A stretch of DNA of 64,000 nucleotides from Sulfitobacter sp. S190 (GCF_025141935.1 NZ_CP081120.1:1054001-1118000); one strand, 5' to 3'; positions 16,487 to 25,251 are shown, numbered from the stretch's first letter. The notes: generated by a model not told the origin, from the letters alone. Numbers and translations are program-made.

Positions 16487-17732
16487 GTTGCCAAGCTTTC
16501 ATCAAATGGATGAGCTTTTGCTCATTAAACCCGACATACTTCTTCTTTTGAACATGGGTGCATAGGTCAAAGTACTGAATTCTCTTCCGATTCCGTCTTG
16601 AGAGCGGTGCAAGCGCAAGTCTTGCAGCCAGATTTGAGGACCGTGACGAAAAGACGCCGTGATAAAAGGATGAAAGTTCGCGCAGTGCTGGTGAGGGATG
16701 GTCGACTAGTGGATAACTGTTGCACATCCCGCTTGACAACCATCGCCCGGAGTTTTGGTCGTAAAACCTATAGCCGCTGTTTATTAGAAGAAACCTGTCT
16801 AGGAGATCGTCTTGGTTCCCATCTCGAAGGTACTGCTTGATGGACAAGATAAACCGTGTCTTACGCTTGTCGATTTTTGACTTGCTTATGTCGATAGTCA
16901 GCTTTCGGGCATTTAAAGTCTTGTCATGGTTCGCTTCAGAAAAGATTTGTGAAACGGTGAACTCGTATCCCAAATAATCCAAGGTATACGTTTTCGCGCT
17001 TCCTTTGTTCTCCTTCTTCGGCAGTAGCTGGAAGTCTCGTTTGTTAGGAGATAAATTAAGCATCAAGCCTGTCGGTAGATTATCCAAGATCCGCTGGGTC
17101 AAGTCGAAATCTGTAATATGTGGGGCGGCGACGATTACAATATCGTCAACATACCTTGCATAGAAGTGAACTCCCTCAGATCGAGAGATTTCCTTGTCCA
17201 TGTCTAGTAAGAAGACCTCGCTCAAGGTGCCGTTCAAAGCCAAGCCTGCAGGAATTCCAGAAGCACCTACGGCCTCTAAGTCGGCTAAATACTTGTCGAG
17301 CATTCTTCTTGTAGTGCCTGAGCTGCTTAAGCGCTTGTGGCAAGCTTGGCGTAGCTCATCCCTATCAATCGAAGCGTAAAATTTCTTTATGTCATATTTT
17401 GCAACAACATACGGCAGGCCATTTCCCAAGAGTTGTCTGAGGCGAGATACGACATAGCTCCTGTCAGCCTGTCGAACTCTTACTATACGCCTAATATTCT
17501 CGTTCAAGCGCCTAAGAAGTATGGCGGTTTCGAAGTCGTGAGGCACACAGATTTCACGCCCTTTGCGCTTGGTCAGTTCTAGCTCAAAGCAAGTGCCATT
17601 CCCGTTCGCTCTTGTGAGTGCTCGCTCAACTCGGTTGTCTAAGTCTTGGGCAAGAAAGGAAAAATCTGTCGGGTCACTGCTCTCTCTAACTACTTGCATC
17701 AATGACTTTGTGCGGAAGCTGGCGTCTAACAA
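16479..17732 (-). CDS. drt3a: Defence-associated reverse transcriptase Drt3a-like
   Basis: 417 residues, starting at TTG (17730-17732) with GGAG about 8 bases upstream. It has intact RT motifs: VAKYDIKKFYASIDRDEL (Asp114), GIPAGLALNGTLSEVFL (motif B), and YARYVDDIVIV (Asp196/Asp197 of YVDD). LDYLGYEFTV follows, as in the thumb-proximal region of UG3-type RTs. No nuclease or maturase domain is seen, so it is not a group II intron RT. Pairing with the second RT directly downstream is the hallmark of DRT3. Confidence 0.85.
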   Translation of the reverse strand: MLDASFRTKSLMQVVRESSDPTDFSFLAQDLDNRVERALTRANGNGTCFELELTKRKGREICVPHDFETAILLRRLNENIRRIVRVRQADRSYVVSRLRQLLGNGLPYVVAKYDIKKFYASIDRDELRQACHKRLSSSGTTRRMLDKYLADLEAVGASGIPAGLALNGTLSEVFLLDMDKEISRSEGVHFYARYVDDIVIVAAPHITDFDLTQRILDNLPTGLMLNLSPNKRDFQLLPKKENKGSAKTYTLDYLGYEFTVSQIFSEANHDKTLNARKLTIDISKSKIDKRKTRFILSIKQYLRDGNQDDLLDRFLLINSGYRFYDQNSGRWLSSGMCNSYPLVDHPSPALRELSSFYHGVFSSRSSNLAARLALAPLSRRNRKRIQYFDLCTHVQKKKYVGFNEQKLIHLMKAWQHA

Positions 17733-17879
17733 ATTTATCTCCGAGATGTCTTGTCAAAAAACACAAACGACTCTGATACTTTGAGTCCGAACTTCTTCCA
17801 ATCGCTCAGTTTTAGAGCAAACCACAAAGGGGCTCGAAGCCGTTGGTTTGGTCGGTGGTGAAATAGCATCTTCAGCGCA
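17733..17879 (-). ncRNA. Candidate non-coding RNA leader of the DRT3 module
   Basis: 147 bases without a gene, directly upstream of drt3a on the same strand. Short stems are visible: GACTC/GAGTC at 17769-17787 and GGCT/AGCC near 17831-17841. There is also a T- and G-rich tract near 17756-17768. Many UG/DRT reverse transcriptases use a structured RNA encoded next to the RT gene, so this is where one would be expected. The evidence is position plus weak structure only. Confidence 0.3.
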
Positions 17880-18149
17880 CTACTCTTCGCCGTAGAAATA
17901 GAACTTACGGCATGAGACGTCGCTGTTTGTCAGCAGTATTTTCCATAGCGCTTCGCCAATAATTGCGAGGATGGCCCCAGCAACGCCAAGGTGCAGCAGG
18001 AACAGGGTGTAGACGTCCCAGAAGTTGCCTGTTTCAGAGCGGTAGGAGATGAAGCCAACGCTGGTAACCACCAGTAGGACAATTCCCATCACCCGCAAAG
18101 AATTGGCGAATTTGTTGACGGGCGTCTTTGGGTCTTTCAAGTGTTTCAT
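17880..18149 (-). CDS. Small membrane protein upstream of the RT pair
   Basis: 89 residues with two hydrophobic segments, about residues 17-37 (SLRVMGIVLLVVTSVGFIS) and about 49-70 (LFLLHLGVAGAILAIIGEAL). The N-terminus is basic. No family recognised. It is co-directional with the RT genes and 147 bases ahead of drt3a, so it could belong to the same unit, or to the XRE gene's transcript. Confidence 0.6.
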   Translation of the reverse strand: MKHLKDPKTPVNKFANSLRVMGIVLLVVTSVGFISYRSETGNFWDVYTLFLLHLGVAGAILAIIGEALWKILLTNSDVSCRKFYFYGEE

Positions 18150-18162
18150 CGGGTCGTCCGCC

Positions 18163-18570
18163 TTAGCCTATGGCCGAAAAGAACAGCTTTGCCTCGCTTT
18201 GCGGCGAGGTGCCCTTCGAAAGGGCTTGCTCAAAGATGTACTGAGTAAACTTTTGTATTTCGGCGCTGGAAAACATCCTCTTGTTCGTCTGCGCGTGATC
18301 AAACACAGCCTGCGCGGTTTCCCCGGCTAAACGAGCGGACTGCTCACTGTCAGGCACGGAGCTTCCATACACCAGCCACATGAGGCTCTTGTCGAACTCT
18401 TCGCAAAACTTGACCGCGACCGAGAGCGGTAGCTCCCGTTTTTCCAGCTCATAATTCTTATAAGATTTGTCAGCGATCCCTAGAATCGCCGCGACTTTGT
18501 TTTGAGGATACCCGAGCTGACTGCGTACGCTCAGCATCCTTTGGCCAATCCCAATCAATACAGTTGACAT
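18163..18570 (-). CDS. XRE-family HTH regulator
   Basis: About 135 residues from the ATG at 18570 (an alternative ATG at 18588). The HTH is MLSVRSQLGYPQNKVAAILGIADKSYKNYELEKRELPLSVAVKFCEEF at about residues 12-60, followed by a helical tail. It is divergent from the excisionase/integrase genes and upstream of the RT module. It could repress either side. Two ATTCGGAC direct repeats lie in the divergent region. Confidence 0.8.
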   Translation of the reverse strand: MSTVLIGIGQRMLSVRSQLGYPQNKVAAILGIADKSYKNYELEKRELPLSVAVKFCEEFDKSLMWLVYGSSVPDSEQSARLAGETAQAVFDHAQTNKRMFSSAEIQKFTQYIFEQALSKGTSPQSEAKLFFSAIG

Positions 18571-18596
18571 TCGGACAAATGTTCCCATATTCGGAC
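18569..18596. promoter_or_regulatory. Direct repeats ATTCGGAC, candidate operator of XRE regulator
   Basis: Exact copies at 18569-18576 and 18589-18596, 20 bases apart (about two helical turns), in the divergent region between the XRE gene and the excisionase/integrase genes. They overlap the XRE start codon. The arrangement fits a repressor operator for autoregulation and control of excision. Binding is not shown by sequence. Confidence 0.45.
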
Positions 18597-18660
18597 TTAC
18601 GTAACCTTTTGTTGCGTATTCTTTCTATTAATATCACTAAATGCCAAAAAGGAAAGAACT

Positions 18661-18867
18661 ATGAACGATTGTTCCCTGCTAACCCCGAGAGAATTGGCAG
18701 CTCACAGCGGCTGGCCTGAGAAGCGGATCAGGAGGTTGATCGCGACCAGAAGCATTCGCTTTCTCAAGAACGGAACCAATTTCTTACTGCCCCACGACGC
18801 TGTTCAGGACTACATCGCACGGAACATGGTGGAGCCCGACGAGCGTTCGGGCGCGAGCAAGCCATGA
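18661..18867 (+). CDS. Excisionase-like DNA-binding protein
   Basis: 68 residues with a MerR/excisionase-like winged helix: LLTPRELAAHSGWPEKRIRRLIATRSIRFLKNGTNFLLPHDAV. AAAGGAAAGA precedes the ATG at 18661. Small proteins of this type act as recombination directionality factors. It overlaps the next gene by ATGA. Confidence 0.75.
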   Translation: MNDCSLLTPRELAAHSGWPEKRIRRLIATRSIRFLKNGTNFLLPHDAVQDYIARNMVEPDERSGASKP

Positions 18868-19079
18868 GGCGGGCAGGGCAAACCCCCATCATGGCCAGCG
18901 AGACGACTGCAGCTCGCTTGCTCGACCTGCGTACGAATGAGTTCAAGGCTTTGGTCGAGGAGGGCCACCTACCGCCGGGGCATGAAATTGCTCCCGGCGT
19001 TGTTCGTTGGGATACTGAAACGCTCAAGCGAATTTCAGGTGGAGATGTGACAGGATTATGGGATCAAATTCAGTGGTAG
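18864..19079 (+). CDS. Second small HTH/excisionase-like protein
   Basis: 71 residues. The segment TTAARLLDLRTNEFKALVEEGHLPPGHEIAPGVVRWDTETLKRISGG is an HTH-like pattern seen in AlpA/excisionase proteins. It starts inside the stop of the preceding gene and overlaps the integrase start by 22 bases, so the three genes are coupled. The split of roles between the two small proteins is unknown. Confidence 0.65.
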   Translation: MRRAGQTPIMASETTAARLLDLRTNEFKALVEEGHLPPGHEIAPGVVRWDTETLKRISGGDVTGLWDQIQW

Positions 19080-20091
19080 GCCGACGCAAGAAATACCTTT
19101 GGCAGCATCCGTCTGGCCGTTGGTATGTGCGCAAGAGCGTCAATGGCAAGATGTTCTATCTAGGGCGGATCACGGCGGAGGAACGCACGGCAGAGTTCGA
19201 CCAGCAATACTGGGAGATTGTCAGCGGGAAGAAAGCGGTCTCCAAGACATCATGGGGTGTTTTGATTGACGCCCTGCGTGAGACCGACAAATGGAAAGAC
19301 TTTTCGCCGCGCTATCGACGCGACCTCGAAAAAGTCTTTGAATATTTGATCGAAAAGATTGGGCGCGCTGATGTGGCCCGACTGACGCAGGCCGACATTT
19401 ATGACGCATGGAAAAGAACCGACATCGCGTGCGGTTTGCAAACTACATCCCGACCGCGATCAGCATGTTATCCAAAATGGCGATGCGCAAGCGCTGGCGC
19501 AAAGACAATCCCGCGATTGATATAGAGCCGTTGAGGGTTCCGAAGGACCGCAAGAAACCGCATTTGCCGTGGGCAGATTGGGCGGTCGAAAAGATGCGAG
19601 AAGAGGGTTCGCCATTGCCTCGCCTGATTTTTGAGATTGGCGTGGGGAGTGTGCAGCGTCCTGGTGACTGGGTGGACTTCCAATGGGGCGATTATGATGG
19701 CGATACCCTCAAGTTGCGGCAGAACAAGACAGATACTTTTCTTTCACTGCCCTGCACGATTGCGCTCAAGGCCGCGCTGGACAGCGCAAAGGCCGATCTG
19801 GGATTCGCGCCGCACCCATCGCGCCACATCCTGACGCGCGCTGATGGTTCGAAGATGGACTACCATGCAATGGCCCGCGTCATGGTGCGCGAGCGTAAGC
19901 GGTTAGGCCTGATGGCCCATGACCAACACGCCTTGCGGTATCGTGGCGTGATGGAATTGGCATGGGCAGGCTGCACGGACGACGAAATCGCCAGCTACAG
20001 CGGCCACACATCCAAAGAGATGATTATCAAATATGCGGGGGAGGCGCGGCAAATCATGCGGGCGAGACAGGCGGTAGCGAAGCGCAAATGA
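19058..20091 (+). pseudogene. int: Tyrosine integrase of the island, broken by a frameshift
   Basis: The first frame encodes the arm/core-binding part (GRWYVRKSVNGKMFYLGRI; about 120 residues, then out-of-frame). The second frame, from about 19408, encodes the catalytic domain with the conserved Arg (VGSVQRPGDW), H-x-x-R (HALRYRG), SGH and the Tyr of IIKYAGE. The whole region is 1,034 bases, one short of a multiple of three, so a single-base loss between about 19405 and 19416 (near an A4 run) explains the break. A sequencing error is equally possible. It lies beside the tRNA-Cys target, as expected. Confidence 0.85.
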
Positions 20092-20121
20092 ACCCGAACA
20101 GAACAGGCACAGAACGTGAAA

Positions 20122-20142
20122 CTGATACCAGAGGTGATACCC
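20122..20142. repeat. Paired TGATACC repeats near right att site
   Basis: TGATACC occurs at 20123-20129 and 20135-20141, 12 bases apart and 37-49 bases inside the right att repeat. The core matches the TGATAC copies near the left end. Candidate integrase arm-binding sites; another copy at about 12663 shows the 7-mer is not restricted to the ends. Confidence 0.35.
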
Positions 20143-20177
20143 TATGAGCAGAAAATTTCCTAACTCATTGATTTTAT

Positions 20178-20224
20178 TGGAGGCGAGTACCGGAATCGAA
20201 CCGGTGTACACGGATTTGCAATCC
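20178..20224. repeat. Right attachment repeat (attR) within tRNA-Cys
   Basis: Identical over 47 bp to 7683-7729. It spans from the anticodon loop to the CCA end of the tRNA gene. Confidence 0.92.
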
Positions 20225-20251
20225 GCTGCGTAACCACTCCGCCAACTCGCC
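20178..20251 (-). tRNA. tRNA-Cys (anticodon GCA)
   Basis: A 74-nt tRNA with encoded CCA. The acceptor stem is GGCGAGT/ACTCGCC, and the anticodon loop contains GCA. The T-loop GTTCGATTC is canonical. Its 3' half forms the right att repeat, so the island integrated at the 3' end without destroying the gene. Confidence 0.97.
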
Positions 20252-20448
20252 GAAGTCAGAGTGCTATAGAACGGCTTTGGAAAACCCGCAAGCGGTTATC
20301 TTGCGTGATAGCATGCGGGAGGGGCGCGGCTTAGGGTGGGGTGGCAGAATGTCTGCATGTTTGGCTGAAACGCGCGCGCACCGTTGCTGCGACGGGCGGG
20401 ATGTGGCACATCGGAACGAAACGGATTCTGGATAAATCGAGACTGTCG

Positions 20449-21102
20449 ATGACTGATTTTGCTTCCCGCCGCCTGATCATGGTGGATACCCAAGTACGCC
20501 CGTCGGATGTGACGAAATTTCCCATCATCGACGCCATGCTGACCGTCGCGCGCGAGGATTTCGTGCCCAGCGTCCAGCGCGAGGCGGCCTATGTCGGCGA
20601 GAACCTCGATCTGGGGCAGGGGCGGGTGCTGCTCGAGCCGCGCACGCTGGCCAAGATGCTGGACGCGCTGACGATCGAGCAGGACGAGCTGGTTCTGGAT
20701 GTGGGTGCGGCTTTTGGCTACTCCTCGGCGGTGATTGCGCGGATGTGCGAGGCCGTCATCGCGCTGGAAGAGGACGAGGCCATGGCCCGCGAGGCGCAGG
20801 AGGCGCTGGCGATCGCCGGTGCGGACAATGCCATCGTGCAGATTGGCCCGCTCAACGAAGGCGCGCCACAACACGGACCCTACGACGTGATTATCGTGCA
20901 GGGAGGTGTTGCCGAAGTACCCCAGGCGCTGACGGATCAGCTCAAGGAAGATGGGCGCATTGCATGCCTCGTGATGAATGGTAACCTTGGGGAAGTCCGC
21001 GTCGGATTTAAGCGGGCAGGGCGTATCAGTTGGCGTTTGGCATTCAATGCAAGCGCGCCGGTCATTTCCGGGTTTGAAAAAGAGACTGCATTTGTTTTAT
21101 AA
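20449..21102 (+). CDS. Protein-L-isoaspartate O-methyltransferase-family protein
   Basis: 217 residues from the ATG at 20449 (MTDFASRRL); an upstream in-frame ATG would add 36 unlikely residues. The SAM-binding motif I is ELVLDVGAAFGYSSAVIARM, and the family region QVRPSDVTKFPIIDAML is present. PCMT repairs isoaspartyl damage, although this alphaproteobacterial branch is usually short. The gene precedes tolC, an arrangement typical of Alphaproteobacteria. Confidence 0.85.
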   Translation: MTDFASRRLIMVDTQVRPSDVTKFPIIDAMLTVAREDFVPSVQREAAYVGENLDLGQGRVLLEPRTLAKMLDALTIEQDELVLDVGAAFGYSSAVIARMCEAVIALEEDEAMAREAQEALAIAGADNAIVQIGPLNEGAPQHGPYDVIIVQGGVAEVPQALTDQLKEDGRIACLVMNGNLGEVRVGFKRAGRISWRLAFNASAPVISGFEKETAFVL

Positions 21103-21156
21103 GTGAACTGAACGGTTCAAATTAGCGGCGCCAAAACAGCCGCACGACAGGCAAGG

Positions 21157-22590
21157 ATGAAGCGGATGGGACTATTTACGGCAAAAAAGGGCCTCATACG
21201 GTCCGTGCAGGCTGTGGTTTTCGGGGCGGCGGTTGTCGTGGCGCCCGCGGCGAAGTCCGAAACGCTCGCCGATGCGCTGGTCGGTGCGTATAACCATTCG
21301 GGGCTTTTGACGCAGAACCGCGCGCTTTTGCGGGCGGCCGATGAGGATGTGGCGATCGCGGCGGCGGGGTTGAAGCCCGTTGTCAGCTGGGTCGCGCAGA
21401 TTGAACAGACGCTCGGACGGGCGCAGAACAGCCGCTTTACCGGTGCCACGGATGCCGACGGGCTGGACCTGACGGCGCAGTTGAACGTATCGCAGCTTTT
21501 GTATGATTTCGGCTCGACCCGGTTCAGCATCGAGGCGGCCAAGGAAACGGTTCTGGCGACGCGTCAGGCGCTGATTTCGATCGAACAGCAGATTTTCCAG
21601 CGCGCGGTCGCGGCTTTCTTTCTGGTGATCGAGGCCAATGAATTCGTGACGCTGCGCCAGAACAACGTCCGCCTGCTGCAGCAGGAATTGCGGGCGGCGG
21701 AAAACCGGTTCGAAGTGGGTGAAGTCACGCGGACCGATGTCGCATTGGCCGAAGCGCAGCTGGCCGAGGCCCGCAGCGGGCTGGCGACGGCACAGGGCAA
21801 CCTGTTGATCGCGCAAGAAGAATATCGCAACGCGGTGGGCCGTGGCCCGGGCCGTTTGGTCCCGCCGCCCAGCTTGCCGCAGTTGAGTGGCAATGTCCCG
21901 GCCGCCAAGGCGGTGGCCGTGCGTCAGCACCCCGATCTGCGGTCCGCACAGCATCAGGTCGCAGCGACTGAGCTGCAGATCCTGCGGTTCGAAGCGGCGA
22001 AGAAACCGACACTCAACGCAACGGCGGGCGTGTCTGCGCTGGAGAGTTTCGACAGCAGCAACTTCGGCCTGACCGGCAGCGTCGGCCTGACGGCGTCGGG
22101 CACGATCTATCAGGGCGGATCGCGCTCTGCGACGGTGCGTGCGGCACAGGCGCAGCGCGATGCGGCACGGGGCAACCTGCATGTGGTGCGCCACAACATC
22201 GAACAGAATGTCGGCGATTCATACGCCCGTCTGGCATCGGCGCGGGCGTCGCTCGCCTCGACCGACCGGCAGATCCGCGCCGCGCGTATCGCCTTTCGCG
22301 GGGTCCGCGAGGAAGCGACGCTCGGGGCGCGCACCACGCTCGATGTGCTGGATGCGGAACAGGCGCTGCTGGATGCCGAAGCGGCGCGTATTTCGGCGCA
22401 GTCACAGCTTTATACTGCAGCCTACAACGTGCTGGCCTCGACCGGAGAGCTGACGGCGACGGCGTTGCAGCTGCCGGTGCAGCAATACGATCCGGCAGCC
22501 TATTACAACCTCGTCAAGGACAGCCCGACCAAGCAAAGCAAGCAGGGCGCGCAACTTGATCGTGTGCTGGAGCGTCTGCAACGCAAATAG
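21157..22590 (+). CDS. tolC: TolC-family outer membrane efflux protein
   Basis: 477 residues with an N-terminal signal peptide ending near VVVAPAAKSE. Two repeated OEP domains follow: an internal pattern GLLTQNRALLRAADEDV and, in the second half, VAVRQHPDLRSAQHQVAATELQ. Motifs such as RFEVGEVTRTDVALAEAQLAEA and REEATLGARTTLDVLDAEQALLDAEA are typical of TolC coiled-coil hairpins. It would form the outer-membrane tunnel for type I secretion and multidrug efflux. Confidence 0.93.
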   Translation: MKRMGLFTAKKGLIRSVQAVVFGAAVVVAPAAKSETLADALVGAYNHSGLLTQNRALLRAADEDVAIAAAGLKPVVSWVAQIEQTLGRAQNSRFTGATDADGLDLTAQLNVSQLLYDFGSTRFSIEAAKETVLATRQALISIEQQIFQRAVAAFFLVIEANEFVTLRQNNVRLLQQELRAAENRFEVGEVTRTDVALAEAQLAEARSGLATAQGNLLIAQEEYRNAVGRGPGRLVPPPSLPQLSGNVPAAKAVAVRQHPDLRSAQHQVAATELQILRFEAAKKPTLNATAGVSALESFDSSNFGLTGSVGLTASGTIYQGGSRSATVRAAQAQRDAARGNLHVVRHNIEQNVGDSYARLASARASLASTDRQIRAARIAFRGVREEATLGARTTLDVLDAEQALLDAEAARISAQSQLYTAAYNVLASTGELTATALQLPVQQYDPAAYYNLVKDSPTKQSKQGAQLDRVLERLQRK

Positions 22591-22692
22591 AGCGCGATCC
22601 TGCGCGCTTTAATCCTTTGTCAGAACCTTGTGCCATATTGTAGGAAGCTGCGTCCCGGTCTAGTCTGAGGGCGAGCAGCAAATGGTGAAGTA

Positions 22693-23778
22693 ATGTCCAA
22701 AGCCGTCACGAACGAAGAGGTCGAAGACGTTTTGTCCTCGATCCGCCGATTGGTATCGGAAGACAAGCGCCCCATCGCAGGCACCCGAACACCCGCGCCC
22801 CCGGCCGAGCCGCAGCGGGCCGACAAGCTGGTTCTTACCCCGTCGTTGCGCGTGGCCGATACGGATGAGGCCGAGGCCGACGCCGCGCCAGAGCCGCAGG
22901 CCGACGCCGAAGAGACGCTTGGCACAGAGATGGAAGACATCGTCGATACGCTGGTTTTGCGCACGGTTGCGAAAGAGCAGGACGCGCCGGAGCCTGTGGC
23001 GCAGGACGATGACGACACCGGACTGACCGAACCCGACGATGGCATGGCCGAAATGGCAGAGGCGCCGATGGCCGAAGATGTGGCCGAGGACGCCGATGCC
23101 AGTGACGGGTTCTGGGACACGCAGGAAGACGCGGTTGCCGACGCGGATGCGGAAGGTGACGCACCGGATGTGGCGGACCCCGATGGCGCGGTTTCTGACG
23201 AGACGCTCGAGAGCTATCTTGAGGATGCGCAGACGGATGACGCCGACCCCTGGGCGGAAAAGAGCCTCGACGCACCGGACGTGACAGAGGACGCCGACGA
23301 CGAGGCGAGGCTGGCCGAGGAGGCCTGGACCTTCCGCCGGTCGCGGGAATCGCTCGAAACGCCAGCGATCGAAGACACGGACGGCACAATCCCGCTGATG
23401 GCGAAGATTGCCGCGCTGGAAACCGCCATTGGATCGAGCAAGCAGCAATTCGAGCCCGATGACACGGATGCAGATGATCTGTCCGGCTCCGAGCCGCCGG
23501 CGATGGCGTGGGAAGATCACGTGGAACTGGATGCGACCGGCGCGCCGCTTGATCCACAGCCTGCCGATTTGCACGGCACCGCGGCGCAGGACGCGCCGGA
23601 GGATGACGGGGGTCTGGGCGAGGATCAGCTGCTTGATGAAGAAGCGCTGCGCGACATGATCAGCGAAATCGTGCGCTCCGAACTGCAGGGCGCGCTTGGC
23701 GAACGGATCACCCGCAACGTGCGCAAGTTGGTGCGCCGTGAAATTCACCGCGCCCTGACGGCGCAAGATCTCGAATAA
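22693..23778 (+). CDS. DUF2497 / PopZ-like polar organising protein
   Basis: 361 residues. The N-terminal helix TNEEVEDVLSSIRRLVSED and the C-terminal EEALRDMISEIVRSELQGALGERITRNVRKLVRREIHRAL are the two conserved ends of the DUF2497/PopZ family. The long middle is Asp/Glu/Ala-rich and probably disordered. PopZ in Caulobacter forms a polar hub that tethers chromosome origins. The tolC neighbourhood agrees with this. Convergent with cobQ with no bases between their stops. Confidence 0.75.
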   Translation: MSKAVTNEEVEDVLSSIRRLVSEDKRPIAGTRTPAPPAEPQRADKLVLTPSLRVADTDEAEADAAPEPQADAEETLGTEMEDIVDTLVLRTVAKEQDAPEPVAQDDDDTGLTEPDDGMAEMAEAPMAEDVAEDADASDGFWDTQEDAVADADAEGDAPDVADPDGAVSDETLESYLEDAQTDDADPWAEKSLDAPDVTEDADDEARLAEEAWTFRRSRESLETPAIEDTDGTIPLMAKIAALETAIGSSKQQFEPDDTDADDLSGSEPPAMAWEDHVELDATGAPLDPQPADLHGTAAQDAPEDDGGLGEDQLLDEEALRDMISEIVRSELQGALGERITRNVRKLVRREIHRALTAQDLE

Positions 23779-25251
23779 TCACCCCAGCGGCAGGGCCACG
23801 TCCTGCGCCAGCGACAACAGCAGGTCCAGATCGAAATAGCGTTCGATGTGATCGGCAAGCGCGTCGAGCGTTGTATCGACCCCGTCCTCAAAGGCGATCG
23901 CGCTGGTGCCGCCGAACCTTTGCAGATAGCTGCCACGAAACGCGTCGGACGCGAAAATGCCGTGCAGGTAGCAGCCCAGAATGCGCCCGTCTGCGCTGGC
24001 CGCGCCTTCGGGCGTGCCGTCCAGCATGAGCCAGCTGCGGCTGCAGTCGGGACCGGTGGTTTCGCCCATGTGGATTTCGTAACCGGTCAGGGGCGTGCCG
24101 CTTTGGGTTGCGGTGCCCGCGCGCAGGTGCAGGTGCTTTTTCGGCGCGAGCGTGGTGTCGATATCGAGATGCCCGAGCCCGGCGACCGTCTGGGCGGGGC
24201 CTTCGATGCCGCGCGGGTCGGCAATGGACCGGCCCAGCATCTGATAACCGCCGCACAGGCCCATCACATGCCCCCCGCGGCGGATGTGGGCGGCGATGTC
24301 GATGTCCCATCCCGCGGCACGCAGGGCCTGCAGATCGGAGATCGTCGCCTTGGATCCGACCAGCAGCACCAGATCGGTCTCCGCGGGCAGGGGGGTGCCG
24401 GGGGCGATGATGCGCAGATCGACGCCCGGCTCGGCGGCCAGCGGATCGAGATCGTCAAAGTTGGAGATACGGGGCAATTGCGGCACGGCGATCACCACGC
24501 CATCCCCCCCCGAGCGTGCCCGTGCGGGCAGGTCCATCACGTCTTCGGCGGGCAGGCGACCGGCGGCATCGAACCACGGCAGGACACCCAGAGACGGCCA
24601 GCCGGTGCGGTCGGCGATGTCATCACGGCCCCTGTCGAACAGGCTGCGGTCGCCGCGGAACTTGTTGACGGCAAAGCCGCGGATGAGCGCGTTGTCATCC
24701 GCAGACAGAACCGCCTGCGTGCCCACGATCTGGGCGATGACACCGCCGCGGTCGATGTCACCCATCAGCACCACGGGCACGTTGGCCGCCCGAGCAAACC
24801 CCATGTTTGCGATGTCGCCCGCGCGAAGGTTGGTTTCCGCAGGGCTGCCGGCCCCCTCGATGACGATGAGGTCACACTGATCGGCCAGACGCCGAAAGGA
24901 TTGCAGGACAGCCGGCAGCAACGTGGCCTTGTTCTTGCCGAACGCGAGGGCCTCCTGATGTCCGGCGACCTGACCTTGCACGATGACCTGCGCACCGGTC
25001 GTCGTTTGCGGTTTGAGCAAAATGGGGTTCATATCCGTGTGCGGCGCAACACCACAGGCGCGCGCCTGCAGGGCCTGCGCGCGGCCGATCTCACCGCCAT
25101 CGCTGGTGACGGCGGCGTTGTTGGACATGTTTTGCGGTTTGAAGGGGCGCACGGTCAGCCCGCGGCGGGCACATGCCCGCAGAATGCCCGCAACGATCAT
25201 TGATTTCCCGACATTGCTGCCGGTGCCTTGTATCATGATCGCTTTTGCCAT
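23779..25251 (-). CDS. cobQ: Cobyric acid synthase
   Basis: 490 residues from the ATG at 25251, chosen because it puts [17 protein letters not shown] (the P-loop-like nucleotide site) at the N-terminus. The C-terminal class I glutamine amidotransferase domain has the nucleophile Cys in [10 protein letters not shown] and the His in YLHGIF. The enzyme amidates cobyrinic acid a,c-diamide at four carboxylates in cobalamin synthesis. No other cobalamin genes are adjacent, and no cobalamin riboswitch was recognised upstream. Confidence 0.93.
   Translation of the reverse strand: MAKAIMIQGTGSNVGKSMIVAGILRACARRGLTVRPFKPQNMSNNAAVTSDGGEIGRAQALQARACGVAPHTDMNPILLKPQTTTGAQVIVQGQVAGHQEALAFGKNKATLLPAVLQSFRRLADQCDLIVIEGAGSPAETNLRAGDIANMGFARAANVPVVLMGDIDRGGVIAQIVGTQAVLSADDNALIRGFAVNKFRGDRSLFDRGRDDIADRTGWPSLGVLPWFDAAGRLPAEDVMDLPARARSGGDGVVIAVPQLPRISNFDDLDPLAAEPGVDLRIIAPGTPLPAETDLVLLVGSKATISDLQALRAAGWDIDIAAHIRRGGHVMGLCGGYQMLGRSIADPRGIEGPAQTVAGLGHLDIDTTLAPKKHLHLRAGTATQSGTPLTGYEIHMGETTGPDCSRSWLMLDGTPEGAASADGRILGCYLHGIFASDAFRGSYLQRFGGTSAIAFEDGVDTTLDALADHIERYFDLDLLLSLAQDVALPLG

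Larger units (their letters stand above)
7683..20224. mobile_element. tRNA-Cys-integrated mobilizable genomic island (IME-like)
   Basis: The element is bounded by a perfect 47-bp direct repeat, the right copy being part of an intact tRNA-Cys gene. A tyrosine integrase lies directly beside that tRNA, with two excisionase-like genes before it. Inside are mobilization genes (MobC, MobA relaxase, nested MobB and MobD), a HigBA-like pair, a Panacea-type pair, an IS1595-family transposase and a two-RT defence module. No conjugative transfer (type IV secretion) genes are present, so it would need a helper. The interior is more AT-rich than the flanking chromosome. The integrase carries a frameshift, so present mobility is doubtful. 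Confidence 0.9.

Noticed and set aside
14726..17732. A group II intron or retron as the source of the RTs
   Set aside because: No maturase or endonuclease domains, no intron boundaries, and two paired RTs with DRT3-like features.
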